A program made the translations under genes and the position numbers. A stretch of 64,000 nucleotides of DNA, from positions 186,001-250,000 of the forward strand of contig CAXIWF010000866.1 in the NCBI GenBank assembly GCA_964036045.1, in the 5' to 3' direction. Source of the DNA: Eutreptiella sp. 'Long Island Sound 2002'. Taxonomy: Eukaryota; Euglenozoa; Euglenophyceae; Eutreptiales; Eutreptiaceae. Under the pieces are notes generated by a model. That model was not told the DNA's origin and did no database searches. It saw nothing but the letters and a program-made list of their open reading frames with translations. Positions 25,848-39,557 of this stretch are shown piece after piece. Within the stretch, counting starts at the first letter, position 1, and each line of letters begins with the position of its first letter.

Positions 25848-27039
25848 AAAATTCTCGGAAAATTCTCGGAAAATTCTCGGAAAATTCTCGGAAAATTCCC
25901 GGAAAATTCTCGGAAAATTCTCGGAAAATTCTCGGAAAATTCTCGGAAAATTCTCGGAAAATTCTCGGAAAATTCTCGGAAAATTCTCGGAAAATTCTCG
26001 GAAAATTCTCGGAAAATTCTCAGAAAATTCTCGGAAAATTGACGGAAAATTCTCGGAAAATTCTCGGAAAATTCTCAGAAAGTTCTCGGAAAACTCTCGG
26101 AAAATTCTCGGAAAATTCTCGGAAAATTCTCGGAAAATTCTCGGAAAATTCTCGGAAAAATCTCGGAAAATTCTTGGAAAATTCTCGGAAAATTCTCGGA
26201 AAATTCTCGGAAAATTCTCGGAAAATTCTCGGAAAATTCCCCGAAAATTTTCGGAAAATTCTCGAAAAAATTCTCGGAAAATTCTCGGAAAATTCTCAGA
26301 AAAATCTCGGAAAATTCTTGGAAAATTCTCAGAAAATTCTCGGGAAATTCTCTGAAAATTCTCGGAAAATTCTCGGAAAATTCTCGGAAAATTCTCCGAA
26401 AATTCTCGGAAAATTCTCGGAAAATTCCCGGAAAATTCTCGGAAAATTCTCGGAAAATTCTCAGAAAATTCTCGAAAAATTCTCTGAAAATTCTCGGAAA
26501 ATTCTCGAAAAATTCTCGGAAAATTCTCGGAAAATTCTCGGAAAATTGACGGAAAATTCTCGGAAAATTCTCGGAAAATTCTCGGAAAATTCTCGGAAAA
26601 TTCTCGGAAAATTCTCAGAAAATTCTCGCAAAATTCTCGGAAAATTCTCGGAAAATTCTCGGAAAATTCTCGGAAAATTCTCGGAAAAACTCGGGAAAAT
26701 CTCGGAAAATTCTCGGAAAATTCTCGGAAAATTCTCAGAAAATTCTCGGAAAATTCTCGGAAAATCCTCGGAAAATTCTCGGAAAATTCTCGGAATATTC
26801 TCGGAAAATTCTCGGAAAATTCTCGGAAAATTCTCGGAAAATTCTCGGAAAATTCTCGGAAAATTGACGGAAAATTCTCGGAAAATTCTCGGAAAATTCT
26901 CGGAAAATTCTCAGAAAATTCTCCGAAAATTCTCAGAAAATTCTCGGAAAATTCTCGGAAAATTCTCGGAAAATTCTCGGAAAATTCTCTGAAAATTCTC
27001 GGAAAATTCTCGGAAAATTGACGGAAAATTCTCGGAAAA

Positions 27040-27289
27040 TTCTCCGAAAATTCTCGGAGAAATGCTCGGAGAAATTCTCGGAGAAAATCTCGGAGAAGTT
27101 CTCGGAGAAATTCTCGGAGAAAATCTCGGAGAAAATTCCCGGAGAAATTCTCGGAGAAATTCTCGGAGAATTCTCGGAGAATTCTCGGAGAATTCTCGGA
27201 TAAAAAAAAAAACGAGAATTCTCGGAATTCGAAAATTCTCGGAATTTCTCGGAAATTCTCGGAATTTTCAGAATTCTCGGAATTCTCGG
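27040..27289 (+). repeat. Poly-A island 14, left-truncated
   Basis: Starts at TTCTCCGAAAATTCTCGG and enters directly at the GAGAAATGCTCGG marker. The first GAGAAATTCTCGG and the two GAGAATTCTCGG units found in other copies are missing. A11 tract at 27202-27212. TTCCCGGAG lies before the tract and TTTTCAGAATTC after it. Confidence 0.9.
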
Positions 27290-29769
27290 AAAATTCTCGG
27301 AAAATTCTCGGAAAATTCTCGGAAAATTCCCGGAAAATTCTCGGAAAATTCTCGGAACATTCTCGGAAAATTCTCGGAAAATTCTCGGAAAATTCTCGGA
27401 AAATTCTCGGAAAATTCTCGGAAAATTCTCGGAAAATTCTCGGAAAATTCTCGAGAAAATTCTCGGAAAATTCTCAGAAAATTCTCGGAAAATTGACGGA
27501 AAATTCTCGGAAAATTCTCGGAAAATTCTCGGAAAGTTCTCGGAAAATTCTCGGAAAATTCTCGGAAAATTCTCGGAAAATTCTCGGAAAATTCTCGGAA
27601 AATTCTCGGAAAAATCTCGGAAAATTCTTGGAAAATTCTCGGAAAATTCTCGGAAAATTCTCGGAAAATTCTCGGAAAATTCTCGGAAAATTCTCGGAAA
27701 ATTCCCGGAAAATTCTCGGAAAATTCTCGGAAAATTCTCGGAAAATTCTCGGAAAATTCTCGGAAAATTCTCGGAAAATTCTCGGAAAATTCTCGGAAAA
27801 TTCTCGGAAAATTGTCGGAAAATTCTCGGAAAATTGTCGGAAAATTCTCGGAAAATTCTCGGAAAATTCTCAGAAAATTCTCGGAAAGTTCTCGGAAAAT
27901 TCTCGGAAAATTCTCGGAAAATTCTCGGAAAATTCTCGGAAAATTCTCGGAAAATTCTCGGAAAAATCTCGGAAAATTCTTGGAAAATTCTCGGAAAATT
28001 CTCGGAAAATTCGCGGAAAATTCTCGGAAAATTCTCGGAAAATTCTCGGAAAATTCTCGGAAAAATCTCGGAAAATTCTTGGAAAATTCTCAGAATATTC
28101 TCGGAAAATTCTCGGAAAATTCTCGGAAAATTCTCGGAAAATTCTCGGAAAATTCTCGGAAAATTCTCGGAAAATTCTCGGAAAATTGACGGAAAATTCT
28201 CGGAAAATTCTCGGAAAATTCTCGGAAAATTCTCGGAAAATTCTCGGAAAATTCTCGGAAAATTCTCGGAAAGTTCTCGGAAAATTCTCGGAAAATTCTC
28301 GGAAAATTCTCGGAAAATTCTCGGAAAATTGTCGGAAAATTCTCGGAAAATTCTCGGAAAATTCTCAGAAAATTCTCGGAAAGTTCTCGGAAAATTCTCG
28401 GAAAATTCTCGGAAAATTCTCGGAAAATTCTCGGAAAATTCTCGGAAAATTCTCGGAAAATTCTCGGAAAATTCTCGGAAAATTCTCGGAAAATTCTCGG
28501 AAAAATCTCGGAAAATTCTTGGAAAATTCTCAGAATATTCTCGGAAAATTCTCGGAAAATTCTCGGAAAATTCTCGGAAAATTCTCGGAAAATTCTCGGA
28601 AAATTCTCGGAAAATTCTCGGAAAATTGACGGAAAATTCTCGGAAAATTCTCGGAAAATTCTCGGAAAATTCTCGGAAAAATCTCGGAAAATTCTTGGAA
28701 AATTCTCAGAAAATTCTCGGAAAATTCTCGGAAAATTCTCGGAAAATTCTCGGAAAATTCTCGGAAAATTCTCGGAAAGTTCTCGGAAAATTCTCGGAAA
28801 ATTCTCGGAAAATTCTCGGAAAATTCTCGGAAAATTCTCGGAAAATTCTCGGAAAATTCTCGGAAAATTCTTGGAAAATTCTCGGAAAATTCTCGGAAAA
28901 TTCGCGGAAAATTCTCGGAAAATTCTCGGAAAATTCTCGGAAAATTCTCGGAAAAATCTCGGAAAATTCTTGGAAAATTCTCAGAATATTCTCGGAAAAT
29001 TCTCGGAAAATTCTCGGAAAATTCTCGGAAAATTCTCGGAAAATTCTCGGAAAATTCTCGGAAAATTCCCGGAAAATTCTCGGAAAATTCTCGGAAAATT
29101 CTCGGAAAATTCTCGGAAAATTCTCGGAAAGTTCTCGGAAAATTCTCGGAAAATTCTCGGAAAATTCTCGGAAAATTCTCGGAAAATTCTCGGAAAATTC
29201 TCGGAAAATTCTCAGAAAATTCTCGGAAAATTGACGGGAAATTCTCGGAAAATTCTCGGAAAATTCTCGGAAAGTTCTCGGAAAATTCTCGGAAAATTCT
29301 CCGAAAATTCTCGGAAAAATCTCGGAAAATTCTCAGAAAATTCCCGGAAAATTCTCGGAAAATTCTCGGAAAATTCTCGGAAAATTCTCGGAAAATTCTC
29401 GGAAAATTCCCGGAAAATTCTCGGAAAATTTTCGGAAAATTCTCGGAAAATTCTCGGAAAATTCTCGGAAAATTCTCGGAAAATTCTCGGAAAATTCTCG
29501 GAAAATTCTCGGAAAATTGTCGGAAAATTCTCGGAAAATTGACGGAAAATTCTCGGAAAATTCTCGGAAAATTCTCGGAAAATTCTCGGAAAATTCTCGG
29601 AAAATTCTCGGAAAATTCTCGGAAAATTGACGGAAAATTCTCGGAAAATTCTCGGAAAATTCTCGGAAAATTCTCGGAAAATTCTCGGAAAATTCTCGGA
29701 AAATTCTCGGAAAATTCTCGGAAAATTCTCGGAAAATTCTCGGAAAATTCTCGGAAAATTCTCGGAAAA

Positions 29770-30368
29770 TTCTCAGAAAATTCTCGGAAATTCTCGGATA
29801 ATTCTCGGAAAATTCTCAGAAAATTCTCAGAAAATTCTCTGAAAATTCTCGGAAAATTCTCGGAAAATTCTCGGAAAAATCTCGGAAAATTCTTGGAAAA
29901 TTCTCAGAAAATTCTCGGAAAATTCTCGGAAAATTCTCGGAAAATTATCGGGAAATTCTCGGAAAATTCTCGGAAAATTCTCGGAAAATTCTCGGAAAAT
30001 TCCCGGAAAATTCTCGGAAAATTCTCGGAAAATTCTCGGAAAATTCTCGGAAAATTCTCGGAAAATTCTCGGAAAATTCTCGGAAAATTCTCGGAAAATT
30101 CTCGGAAAATTCTCGGAAAACTCTCGGAAAATTCTCGGAAAATTGACGGAAAATTCTCGGAAAATTCTCGGAAAATTCTCCGAAAATTCTCGGAAAATTC
30201 TCGGAAAATTCTGAGAAAATTCTCGGAAAATTCTCGGAAAATTCTCGGAAAATTCTCGGAAAATTCTCGGAAAATTCTCGGAAAATTCTCAGAAAATTCT
30301 CGGAAATTCTCGGATAATTCTCGGAAAATTCTCAGAAAATTCTCAGAAAATTCTCGGAAAATTGACGG
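29770..30368 (+). repeat. Slip cassettes 16-17
   Basis: Copies at 29770-29842 and 30286-30368. The first ends in CTCTGAAAA instead of TTGACGG; the second is complete. Confidence 0.88.
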
Positions 30369-30723
30369 AAAATTCTCGGAAAATTCTCGGAAAATTCTCG
30401 GAAAATTCTCGGAAAATTCTCGGAAAAACTCGGGAAAATCTCGGAAAATTCTCGGAAAATTCTCGGAAAATTCTCGGAAAATTCTCGGAAAATTCTCGGA
30501 AAATTCTCGGAAAATTCTCGGAAAATTCTCGGAAAATTCTCGGAAAATTCTCGGAAAATTCTCGGAAAATTCTCGGAAAATTGACGGAAAATTCTCGGAA
30601 AATTCTCGGAAAATTCTCGGAAAATTCTTGGAAAATTCTCAGAAAATTCTCGGAAAATTCTCGGAAAATTCTCAGAAAATTCTCGGAAAATTCTCGGAAA
30701 ATTCTCGGAAAATTCTCGGAAAA

Positions 30724-31018
30724 TTCTCTGAAAATTCTCGGAGAAATTCTCGGAGAATTCTCGGAGAATTCTCGGAAAATTCTCGGAGAAATGCTCGGAG
30801 AAATTCTCGGAGAAAATCTCGGAGAAGTTCTCGGAGAAATTCTCGGAGAAAATCTCGGAGAAAATTCTCGGAGAAATTCTCGGAGAAATTCTCGGAGAAT
30901 TCTCGGAGAATTCTCGGAGAATTCTCGGATAAAAAAAAAAACGAGAATCCTCGGAATTCGAAAATTCTCGGAATTTCTCGGAAATTCTCGGAATTTTCGG
31001 AATTCTCGGAATTCTCGG
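30724..31018 (+). repeat. Poly-A island 15
   Basis: Full-length island, A11 tract at 30931-30941. The post-tract palindrome is broken by one base (CGAGAATCCTCG). It lies 3.7 kb from the previous island, a gap of plain array. Confidence 0.92.
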
Positions 31019-32417
31019 AAAATTCTCGGAAAATTCTCGGAAAATTCTCGGAAAATTCTCGGAAAATTCCCGGAAAATTCTCAGAAAATTCTCGGAAAAT
31101 TCTCGGAAAATTCTCGGAAAATTCTCGGAAAATTCTCGGAAAATTCTCGGAAAATTCTCGGAAAATTCTCGGAAAATTCTCGGAAAATTCTCGGAAAATT
31201 CTCGGAAAATTCTCAGAAAATTCTCGGAAAATTGACGGAAAATTCTCGGAAAATTCTCGGAAAATTCTCGGAAAGTTCTCGGAAAATTCTCGGAAAATTC
31301 TCGGAAAATTCTCGGAAAATTCTCGGAAAATTCTCGGAAAATTCTCGGAAAAATCTCGGAAAATTCTTGGAAAATTCTCGGGAAATTCTCGGAAAATTCT
31401 CGGAAAATTCTCGGAAAATTCTCGGAAAATTCCCGGAAAATTCTCGGAAAATTCTCGGAAAATTCTCGGAAAATTCTCGGAAAATTCTCGGAAAATTCTC
31501 GGAAAATTCTCGGAAAATTCTCGGAAAATTCTCGGAAAATTGTCGGAAAATTCTCGGAAAATTCTCGGAAAATTCTCAGAAAATTCTCGGAAAATTCTCG
31601 GAAAATTCTCGGAAAATTCTCGGAAAATTCTCGGAAAATTCTCGGAAAGTTCTCGGAAAATTCTCGGAAAATTCTCGGAAAATTCTCAGAAAATTCTCGG
31701 AAAATTCTCGGAAAATTCTCGGAAAAATCTCGGAAAATTCTTGGAAAATTCTCAGAAAATTCTCGGGAAATTCTCCGAAAATTCGCGGAAAATTCTCGGA
31801 AAATTCTCGGAAAATTCTCCGAAAATTCTCGGAAAATTCTCGGAAAATTCCCGGAAAATTCTCGGAAAATTCTCAGAAAATTCTCGGAAAATTCTCGGAA
31901 CATTCTCGGAAAATTCTCGGAAAATTCTCGGAAAATTCTCGGAAAATTCTCGGAAAATTCTCGGAAAATTCTCGGAAAATTGACGGAAAATTCTCGGAAA
32001 ATTCTCGGAAAATTCTCGGAAAATTCTCGGAAAATTCTAGAAAAATTACAGAAAATTCTCGGAAAATTCTCGGAAAATTCTCGGAAAATTCTCGGAAAAT
32101 TCTCGGAAAATTCTCGTAAAAACTCGGGAAAATCTCGGAAAATTCTCGGAAAATTCTCGGAAAATTCTCAGAAAATCCTCGGAAAATTCTTGGAAAATTC
32201 TCGGAAATATCTCGGAAAATTCTCGGAAAATTCTCGGAAAATTCTCGGAAAATTCTCGGAAAATTCTCGGAAAATTGACGGAAAATTCTCGGAAAATTCT
32301 CGGAAAATTCTCGGAAAATTCTCGGAAAATTCTCAGAAAATTCTCGGAAAATTCTCGGAAAATTCTCAGAAAATTCTCGGAAAATTCTCGGAAAATTCTC
32401 GGAAAATTCTCGGAAAA

Positions 32418-32711
32418 TTCTCTGAAAATTCTCGGAGAAATTCTCGGAGAATTCTCGGAGAATTCTCGGAAAATTCTCGGAGAAATGCTCGGAGAAATTC
32501 TCGGAGAAAATCTCGGAGAAGTTCTCGGAGAAATTCTCGGAGAAAATCTCGGAGAAAATTCTCGGAGAAATTCTCGGAGAAATTCTCGGAGAATTCTCGG
32601 AGAATTCTCGGAGAATTCTCGGAGAAAAAAAAAACGAGAATTCTCGGAATTCGAAAATTCTCGGAATTTCTCGGAAATTCTCGGAATTTTCGGAATTCTC
32701 GGAATTCTCGG
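32418..32711 (+). repeat. Poly-A island 16
   Basis: Full-length island, A10 tract at 32625-32634. The usual GGATAAA entry is GGAGAAA, so the TAA found before the tract in most copies is absent. Confidence 0.92.
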
Positions 32712-34255
32712 AAAATTCTCGGAAAATTCTCGGAAAATTCTCGGAAAATTCTCGGAAAATTCCCAGAAAATTCTCGGAAAATTCTCGAAAAATTCTCGGA
32801 AAATTCTCGGAAAATTCTCGGAAAATTCTCGGAAAATTCTCGGAAAATTCTCGGAAAATTCTCGGAAAATTCTCGGAAAATTCTCGGAAAATTCTCAGAA
32901 AATTCTCGGAAAATTGACGGAAAATTCTGGGAAAATTCTCGGAAAATTCTCGGAAAGTTCTCGGAAAATTCTCGGAAAATTCTCGGAAAATTCTCGGAAA
33001 ATTCTCGGAAAATTCTCGGAAAATTCTCGGAAAATTCTCGGAAAATTCTCGGAAAATTCCCGGAAAATTCTCGGAAAATTCTCGGAAAATTCTCGGAAAA
33101 TTCTCGGAAAATTCTCGGAAAATTCTCGGAAAATTCTCGGAAAATTCTCGGAAAATTCTCGGAAAATTCTCGGAAAATTGTCGGAAAATTCTCGGAAAAT
33201 TCTCGGAAAATTCTCAGAAAATTCTCGGAAAATTGACGGAAAATTCTCGGAAAATTCTCGGAAAATTCTCGGAAAATTCTCGGAAAATTCTCGGAAAATT
33301 CTCGGAAAATTCTCGGAAAGTTCTCGGAAAATTCTCGGAAAATTCTCGGAAAATTCTCGGAAAATTCTCGGAAAATTCTCGGAAAATTCTCGGAAAAATC
33401 TCGGAAAATTCTTGGAAAATTCTCAGAAAATTCTCGGAAAATTCTCGGAAAATTCTCGGAAAATTCTTGGAAAATTCTCGGAAAATTCTCGGAAAATTCT
33501 CGGAAAATTCTTGGAAAATTCCCGGAAAATTCTCGGAAAATTCTCGGAAAATTCTCGGGAAATTCTCGGAAAATTCTCGGAAAATTCTCGGAAAATTCTC
33601 GGAAAATTCTCGGAAAATTCCCGGAAAATTCTCGGAAAATTCTCGGAAAATTCTCGGAAAATTCCCGGAAAATTCTCGGAAAATTCTCGGAAAATTCTCG
33701 GAAAATTCTCGGAAAATTCCGGGAAAATTCTCGGAAAATTCTCGGAAAATTCTCGGAAAATTCTCGGAAAATTCTCGGAAAATTCTCTGAAAATTCTCGG
33801 AAAATTCTCGGAAAATTGACGGAAAATTCTCGGAAAATTCTCGGGAAATTCTCGGAAAATTCTCGGAAAATTCTCGGAAAATTCTCAGAAAATTCTCGGG
33901 AAAATTCTCGGAAAATTCTCGGAAAATTCTCGGAAAATTCTCGGAAAATTCTCGGAAAAACTCGGGAAAATCTCGGAAAATTCTCGGAAAATTCTCGGAA
34001 AATTCTCAGAAAATTCTCGGAAAATTCTCGGAAAATCCTCGGAAAATTCTCGGAAAATTCTCGGAATATTCTCGGAAAATTCTCGGAAAATTCTCGGAAA
34101 ATTCTCGGAAAATTCTCGGAAAATTCTCGGAAAATTGACGGAAAATTCTCGGAAAATTCTTGGAAAATTCTCGGAAAATTCTCGGAAAATTCTCAGAAAA
34201 TTCTCCGAAAATTCTCAGAAAATTCTCGGAAAATTCTCGGAAAATTCTCGGAAAA

Positions 34256-34550
34256 TTCTCTGAAAATTCTCGGAGAAATTCTCGGAGAATTCTCGGAGAA
34301 TTCTCGGAAAATTCTCGGAGAAATGCTCGGAGAAATTCTCGGAGAAAATCTCGGAGAAGTTCTTGGAGAAATTCTCGGAGAAAATCTCGGAGAAAATTCC
34401 CGGAGAAACTCTCGGAGAAATTCTCGGAGAATTCTCGGAGAATTCTCGGAGAATTCTCGGATAAAAAAAAAAACGAGAATTCTCGGAATTCGAAAATTCT
34501 CGGAATTTCTCGGAAATTCTCGGAATTTTCGGAATTCTCGGAATTCTCGG
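34256..34550 (+). repeat. Poly-A island 17
   Basis: Full-length island, A11 tract at 34463-34473. Carries GTTCTTGGAG (a CpG to TpG change) and TTCCCGGAGAAACTC before the tract. The rest matches the GAAGTTC consensus. Confidence 0.92.
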
Positions 34551-36890
34551 AAAATTCTCGGAAAATTCTCGGAAAATTCTCGGAAAATTCTCGGAAAATT
34601 CCCGGAAAATTCTCGGAAAATTCTCGGAAAATTCTCGGAAAATTCTCGGAAAATTCTCGGAAAATTCTCGGAAAATTCTCGGAAAATTCTCGGAAAATTC
34701 TCGGAAAATTCTCGAGAAAATTCTCGGAAAATTCTCAGAAAATTCTCGGAAAATTGACGGAAAATTCTCGGAAAATTCTCGGAAAATTCTCGGAAAGTTC
34801 TCGGAAAATTCTCGGAAAATTCTCAGAAAATTCTCGGAAAATTCTCGGAAAATTCTCGGAAAATTCTCGGAAAAATCTCGGAAAATTCTTGGAAAATTCT
34901 CGGAAAATTCTCGGAAAATTCTCGGAAAATTCTCGGAAAATTCTCGGAAAATTCTCGGAAAATTCCCGGAAAATTCTCGGAAAATTCTCGGAAAATTCTC
35001 GGAAAATTCTCGGAAGATTCTCGGAAAATTCTCGGAAAATTCTCGGAAAATTCTCGGAAAATTCTCGGAAAATTCTCGGAAAATTGTCGGAAAATTCTCG
35101 GAAAATTCTCGGAAAATTCTCAGAAAATTCTCGGAAAGTTCTCGGAAAATTCTCGGAAAATTCTCGGAAAATTCTCGGAAAATTCTCGGAAAATTCTCGG
35201 AAAATTCTCGGAAAAATCTCGGAAAATTCTTGGAAAATTCTCGGAAAATTCTCGGAAAATTCGCGGAAAATTCTCGGAAAATTCTCGGAAAATTCTCGGA
35301 AAATTCTCGGAAAAATCTCGGAAAATTCTTGGAAAATTCTCAGAATATTCTCGGAAAATTCTCGGAAAATTCTCGGAAAATTCTCGGAAAATTCTCGGAA
35401 AATTCTCGGAAAATTCTCGGAAAATTCTCGGAAAATTGACGGAAAATTCTCGGAAAATTCTCGGAAAATTCTCGGAAAATTCTCGGAAAATTCTCAGAAA
35501 ATTTTCGGAAAATTCTCGGAAAGTTCTCGGAAAATTCTCGGAAAATTCTCGGAAAATTCTCGGAAAATTCTCGGAAAATTCTCGGAAAATTCTCGGAAAA
35601 ATCTCGGTAAAATTCTTGGAAAATTCTCAGAAAATTCTCGGAAAATTCTCGGAAAATTCTCGGAAAATTCTCGGAAAATTCTCCGAAAGTTCTCGGAAAA
35701 TTCTCGGAAAATTCTCGGAAAATTCTCGGAAAATTCTCGGAAAATTCTCGGAAAATTCTCGGAAAATTCTCGGAAAATTCTTGGAAAATTCTCGGAAAAT
35801 TCTCGGAAAATTCGCGGAAAATTCTCGGAAAATTCTCGGAAAATTCTCGGAAAATTCTCGGAAAAATCTCGGAAAATTCTTGGAAAATTCTCAGAATATT
35901 GTCGGAAAATTCTCGGAAATTTCTCGGAAAATTCTCGGAAAATTCTCGGAAAATTCTCGGAAAATTCTCGGAAAATTCCCGGAAAATTCTCGGAAAATTC
36001 TCGGAAAATTCTCGGAAAATTCTCGGAAAATTCTCGGAAAATTCTCGGAAAATTCTCGGAAAATTGTCGGAAAATTCTCGGAAAATTCTCGGAAAATTCT
36101 CGGAAAATTCTCAGAAAATTCTCGGAAAATTGACGGAAAATTCTCGGGAAATTCTCGGAAAATTCTCGGAAAGTTCTCGGAAAATTCTCGGAAAATTCTC
36201 CGAAAATTCTCGGAAAATTCTCGGAAAATTCTCGGAAAATTCTCGGAAAATTCTCGGAAAATTCTCAGAAAATTCTCGGAAAATTCTCGGAAAATTCTCG
36301 GAAAATTCTCGGAAAATTCTCAGAAAAATTTTCGGAAAATTCCCGGAAAATTCTCGGAAAATTCTCGGAAAATTCTCGGAAAATTCTCGGAAAATTCTCG
36401 GAAAATTCTCGGAAAATTCTCGGAAAATTCTCGGAAAATTGTCGGAAAATTTTTCGGAAAATTCTCGGAAAATTCTCACAAAATTCTCGGAAAATTGACG
36501 GAAAATTCTCGGAAAATTCTCGGAAAATTCTCGGAAAATTCTCGGAAAATTCTCGGAAAATTCTCGGAAAATTCTCGGAAAATTCTCGGAAAATTCTCGG
36601 AAAATTCCCGGAAAATTCTCGGAAAATTCTCGGAAAATTCTCGGAAAATTCTCGGAAAATTCTCGGAAAATTCTCGGAAAATTCTCGGAAAATTCTCGGA
36701 AAATTCTCGGAAAATTCTCGGAAAATTCTCGGAAAATTCTCGGAAAATTGACGGAAAATTCTCGGAAAATTCTCGGAAAATTCTCGGAAAATTCTCGGAA
36801 AATTCTCGGAAAATTCTCAGAAAATTCTCGGAAAATTCTCGGAAAATTCTCGGAAAATTCTCGGAAAATTCTCGGAAAATTCTCGGAAAA

Positions 36891-37489
36891 TTCTCAGAAA
36901 ATTCTCGGAAATTCTCGGATAATTCTCGGAAAATTCTCAGAAAATTCTCAGAAAATTCTCGGAAAATTCTCGGAAAATTCTCGGAAAATTCTCGGAAAAA
37001 TCTCGGAAAATTCTTGGAAAATTCTCAGAAAATTCTCGGAAAATTCTCGGAAAATTCTCGGAAAATTCTCGGGAAATTCTCGGAAAATTCTCGGAAAATT
37101 CTCGGAAAATTCTCGGAAAATTCCCGGAAAATTCTCGGAAAATTCCCGGAAAATTCTCGGAAAATTCTGGGAAAATTCTCGGAAAATTCTCGGAAAATTC
37201 TCGGAAAATTCTCGGAAAATTCTCCGAAAATTCTCGGAAAATTCTCGGAAAATTCTCGGAAAATTGACGGAAACTTCTCGGAAAATTCTCGGAAAATTCT
37301 CCGAAAATTCTCGGAAAATTCTCGGAAAATTCTCAGAAAATTCTCGGAAAATTCTCGGAAAATTCTCGAAAAATTCTCGGAAATTTCTCGGAAAATTCTC
37401 GGAAAATTCTCAGAAAATTCTCGGAAATTCTCGGATAATTCTCGGAAAATTGTCAGAAAATTCTCAGAAAATTCTCGGAAAATTGACGG
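36891..37489 (+). repeat. Slip cassettes 18-19
   Basis: Copies at 36891-36966, which ends without TTGACGG, and 37407-37489, which has TTGTCAG in place of one TTCTCAG. The arrangement and spacing resemble cassettes 16-17 about 7.1 kb to the left. Confidence 0.88.
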
Positions 37490-37921
37490 AAAATTCTCGG
37501 AAAATTCTCGGAAAATTCTCGGAAAATTCTCGGAAAATTCTCGGAAAATTCTCGGAAAGTTCTCAGAAAATTCTCGGAAAATTCCCGGAAAATTCTCGGA
37601 AAATTCTCGGAAAATTCTCGGAAAAACTCGGGAAAATCTCGGAAAATTCTCGGAAAATTCTCGGAAAATTCTCGGAAAATTCTCGGAAAATTCTCGGAAA
37701 ATTCTCGGAAAATTCTCGGAAAATTCTCGGAAAATTCTCGGAAAATTCTCGGAAAATTCTCGGAAAATTCTCGGAAAATTGACGGAAAATTCTCGGAAAA
37801 TTCTCGGAAAATTCTCGGAAAATTCTCGGAAAATTCTCAGAAAATTCTCGGAAAATTCTCGGAAAATTCTCAGAAAATTCTCGGAAAATTCTCGGAAAAT
37901 TCTCGGAAAATTCTCGGAAAA

Positions 37922-38217
37922 TTCTCTGAAAATTCTCGGAGAAATTCTCGGAGAATTCTCGGAGAATTCTCGGAAAATTCTCGGAGAAATGCTCGGAGAA
38001 ATTCTCGGAGAAAATCTCGGAGAAGTTCTCGGAGAAATTCTCGGAGAAAATCTCGGAGAAAATTCTCGGAGAAATTCTCGGAGAAATTCTCGGAGAATTC
38101 TCGGAGAATTCTCGGAGAATTCTCGGATAAAAAAAAAAAACGAGAAGTCTCGGAATTCGAAAATTCTCGGAATTTCTCGGAAATTCTCGGAATTTTCGGA
38201 ATTCTCGGAATTCTCGG
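37922..38217 (+). repeat. Poly-A island 18
   Basis: Full-length island, A12 tract at 38129-38140. CGAGAAGTCTCGG after the tract is shared with island 19 and breaks the palindrome. Confidence 0.92.
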
Positions 38218-39474
38218 AAAATTCTCGGAAAATTCTCGGAAAATTCTCGGAAAATTCTCGGAAAATTCCCGGAAAATTCTCGGAAAATTCTCGGAAAATT
38301 CTCGGAAAATTCTCGGAAAATTCTCGGAAAATTCTCGGAAAATTCTCGGAAAATTCTCGGAAAATTCTCGGAAAATTCTCGGAAAATTCTCCGAAAATTC
38401 TCGGAAAATTCTCAGAAAATTCTCGGAAAATTGACGGAAAATTCTCGGAAAATTCTCGGAAAATTCTCGGAAAGTTCTCGGAAAATTCTCGGAAAATTCT
38501 CGGAAAATTCTCGGAAAATTCTCGGAAAATTCTCGGAAAATTCTCAGAAAATTCTCAGAAAATTCTCGGAAAATTCTCGGAAAATTCTCGGAAAATTCTC
38601 GGAAAATTCTCGGAAAATTCTCGGAAAATTCTCAGAAAATTCTCGGAAAATTCCCGGAAAATTCTCGGAAAATTCTCGGAAAATTCTCGGAAAATTCTCG
38701 GAAAATTCTCGGAGAATTCTCAGAAAATTCTCGGAAAATTCCCAGAAAATTCTCGGAAATTCTCGGAAAATTCTCGGAAAATTCTCGGAAAATTCTCGGA
38801 AAATTCTCGGAAAATTCTCGGAAAATTCTGGGAAAATTCTCGGAAAATTCTCGGAAAATTCTCGGAAATTTGACGGAAAATTCTCGGAAAATTCTCGGAA
38901 AATTCTCGGAAAATTCTCGGAAAATTCTCAGAAAATTCTCGGAAAATTCCCGGAAAATTCTCGGAAAATTCTCGGAAATTTGACGGAAAATTCTCGGAAA
39001 ATTCTCGGAAAATTCTCGGAAAATTCTCGGAAAATTCTCGGAAAATTCTCGGAAAATTGACGGAAAATTCTCGGAAAATTCTCGGAAAATTCTCGGAAAA
39101 TTCTCGGAAAATTCTCGGAAAATTCTCGGAAAATTCTCGGAAAATTCTCGGAAAATTCCCGGGAAAATCTCGGAAAATTCTCGGAAAATTCTCGGAAAAT
39201 TCTCGGAAAATTCTCAGAAAATTCTCGGAAACTTCTCGGAAAATTCTCGGAAAATTCTCGGAAAATTCTCGGAAAATTCTCAGAAAATTCTCGGAAAATT
39301 CCCAGAAAATTCTCGGAAAATTCTCGGAAACTTCTCGGAAAATTCTCGGAAAATTCTCGGAAAATTCTCGGAAAATTCTCGGAAAATTCTCGGAAAATTC
39401 TCAGAAAATTCTCGGAAAATTCTCGGAAAATTCTCGGAAAATTCTCGGAAAATTCTCGGAAAATTCTCGGAAAA

Positions 39475-39557
39475 TTCTCAGAAAATTCTCGGAAATTCTC
39501 GGATAATTCTCGGAAAATTCTCAGAAAATTCTCAGAAAATTCTCGGAAAATTGACGG
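39475..39557 (+). repeat. Slip cassette 20
   Basis: Single complete copy ending in TTGACGG. It is followed 170 bp later by the private GACAGAGATTC string, an association repeated at cassettes 21, 23 and 24. Confidence 0.9.

Noticed and set aside
35436-38873. Longest open frame (about 1,145 residues, 11-residue repeats)
   Set aside because: It starts at a TTG inside a TTGACGG unit, has no distinct N- or C-terminal domain, crosses island 18 with no change in coding character, and the same peptide cycle is open in the other forward frames. The 11-residue period resembles LEA-type repeats only in length and follows from the 11-bp DNA unit.
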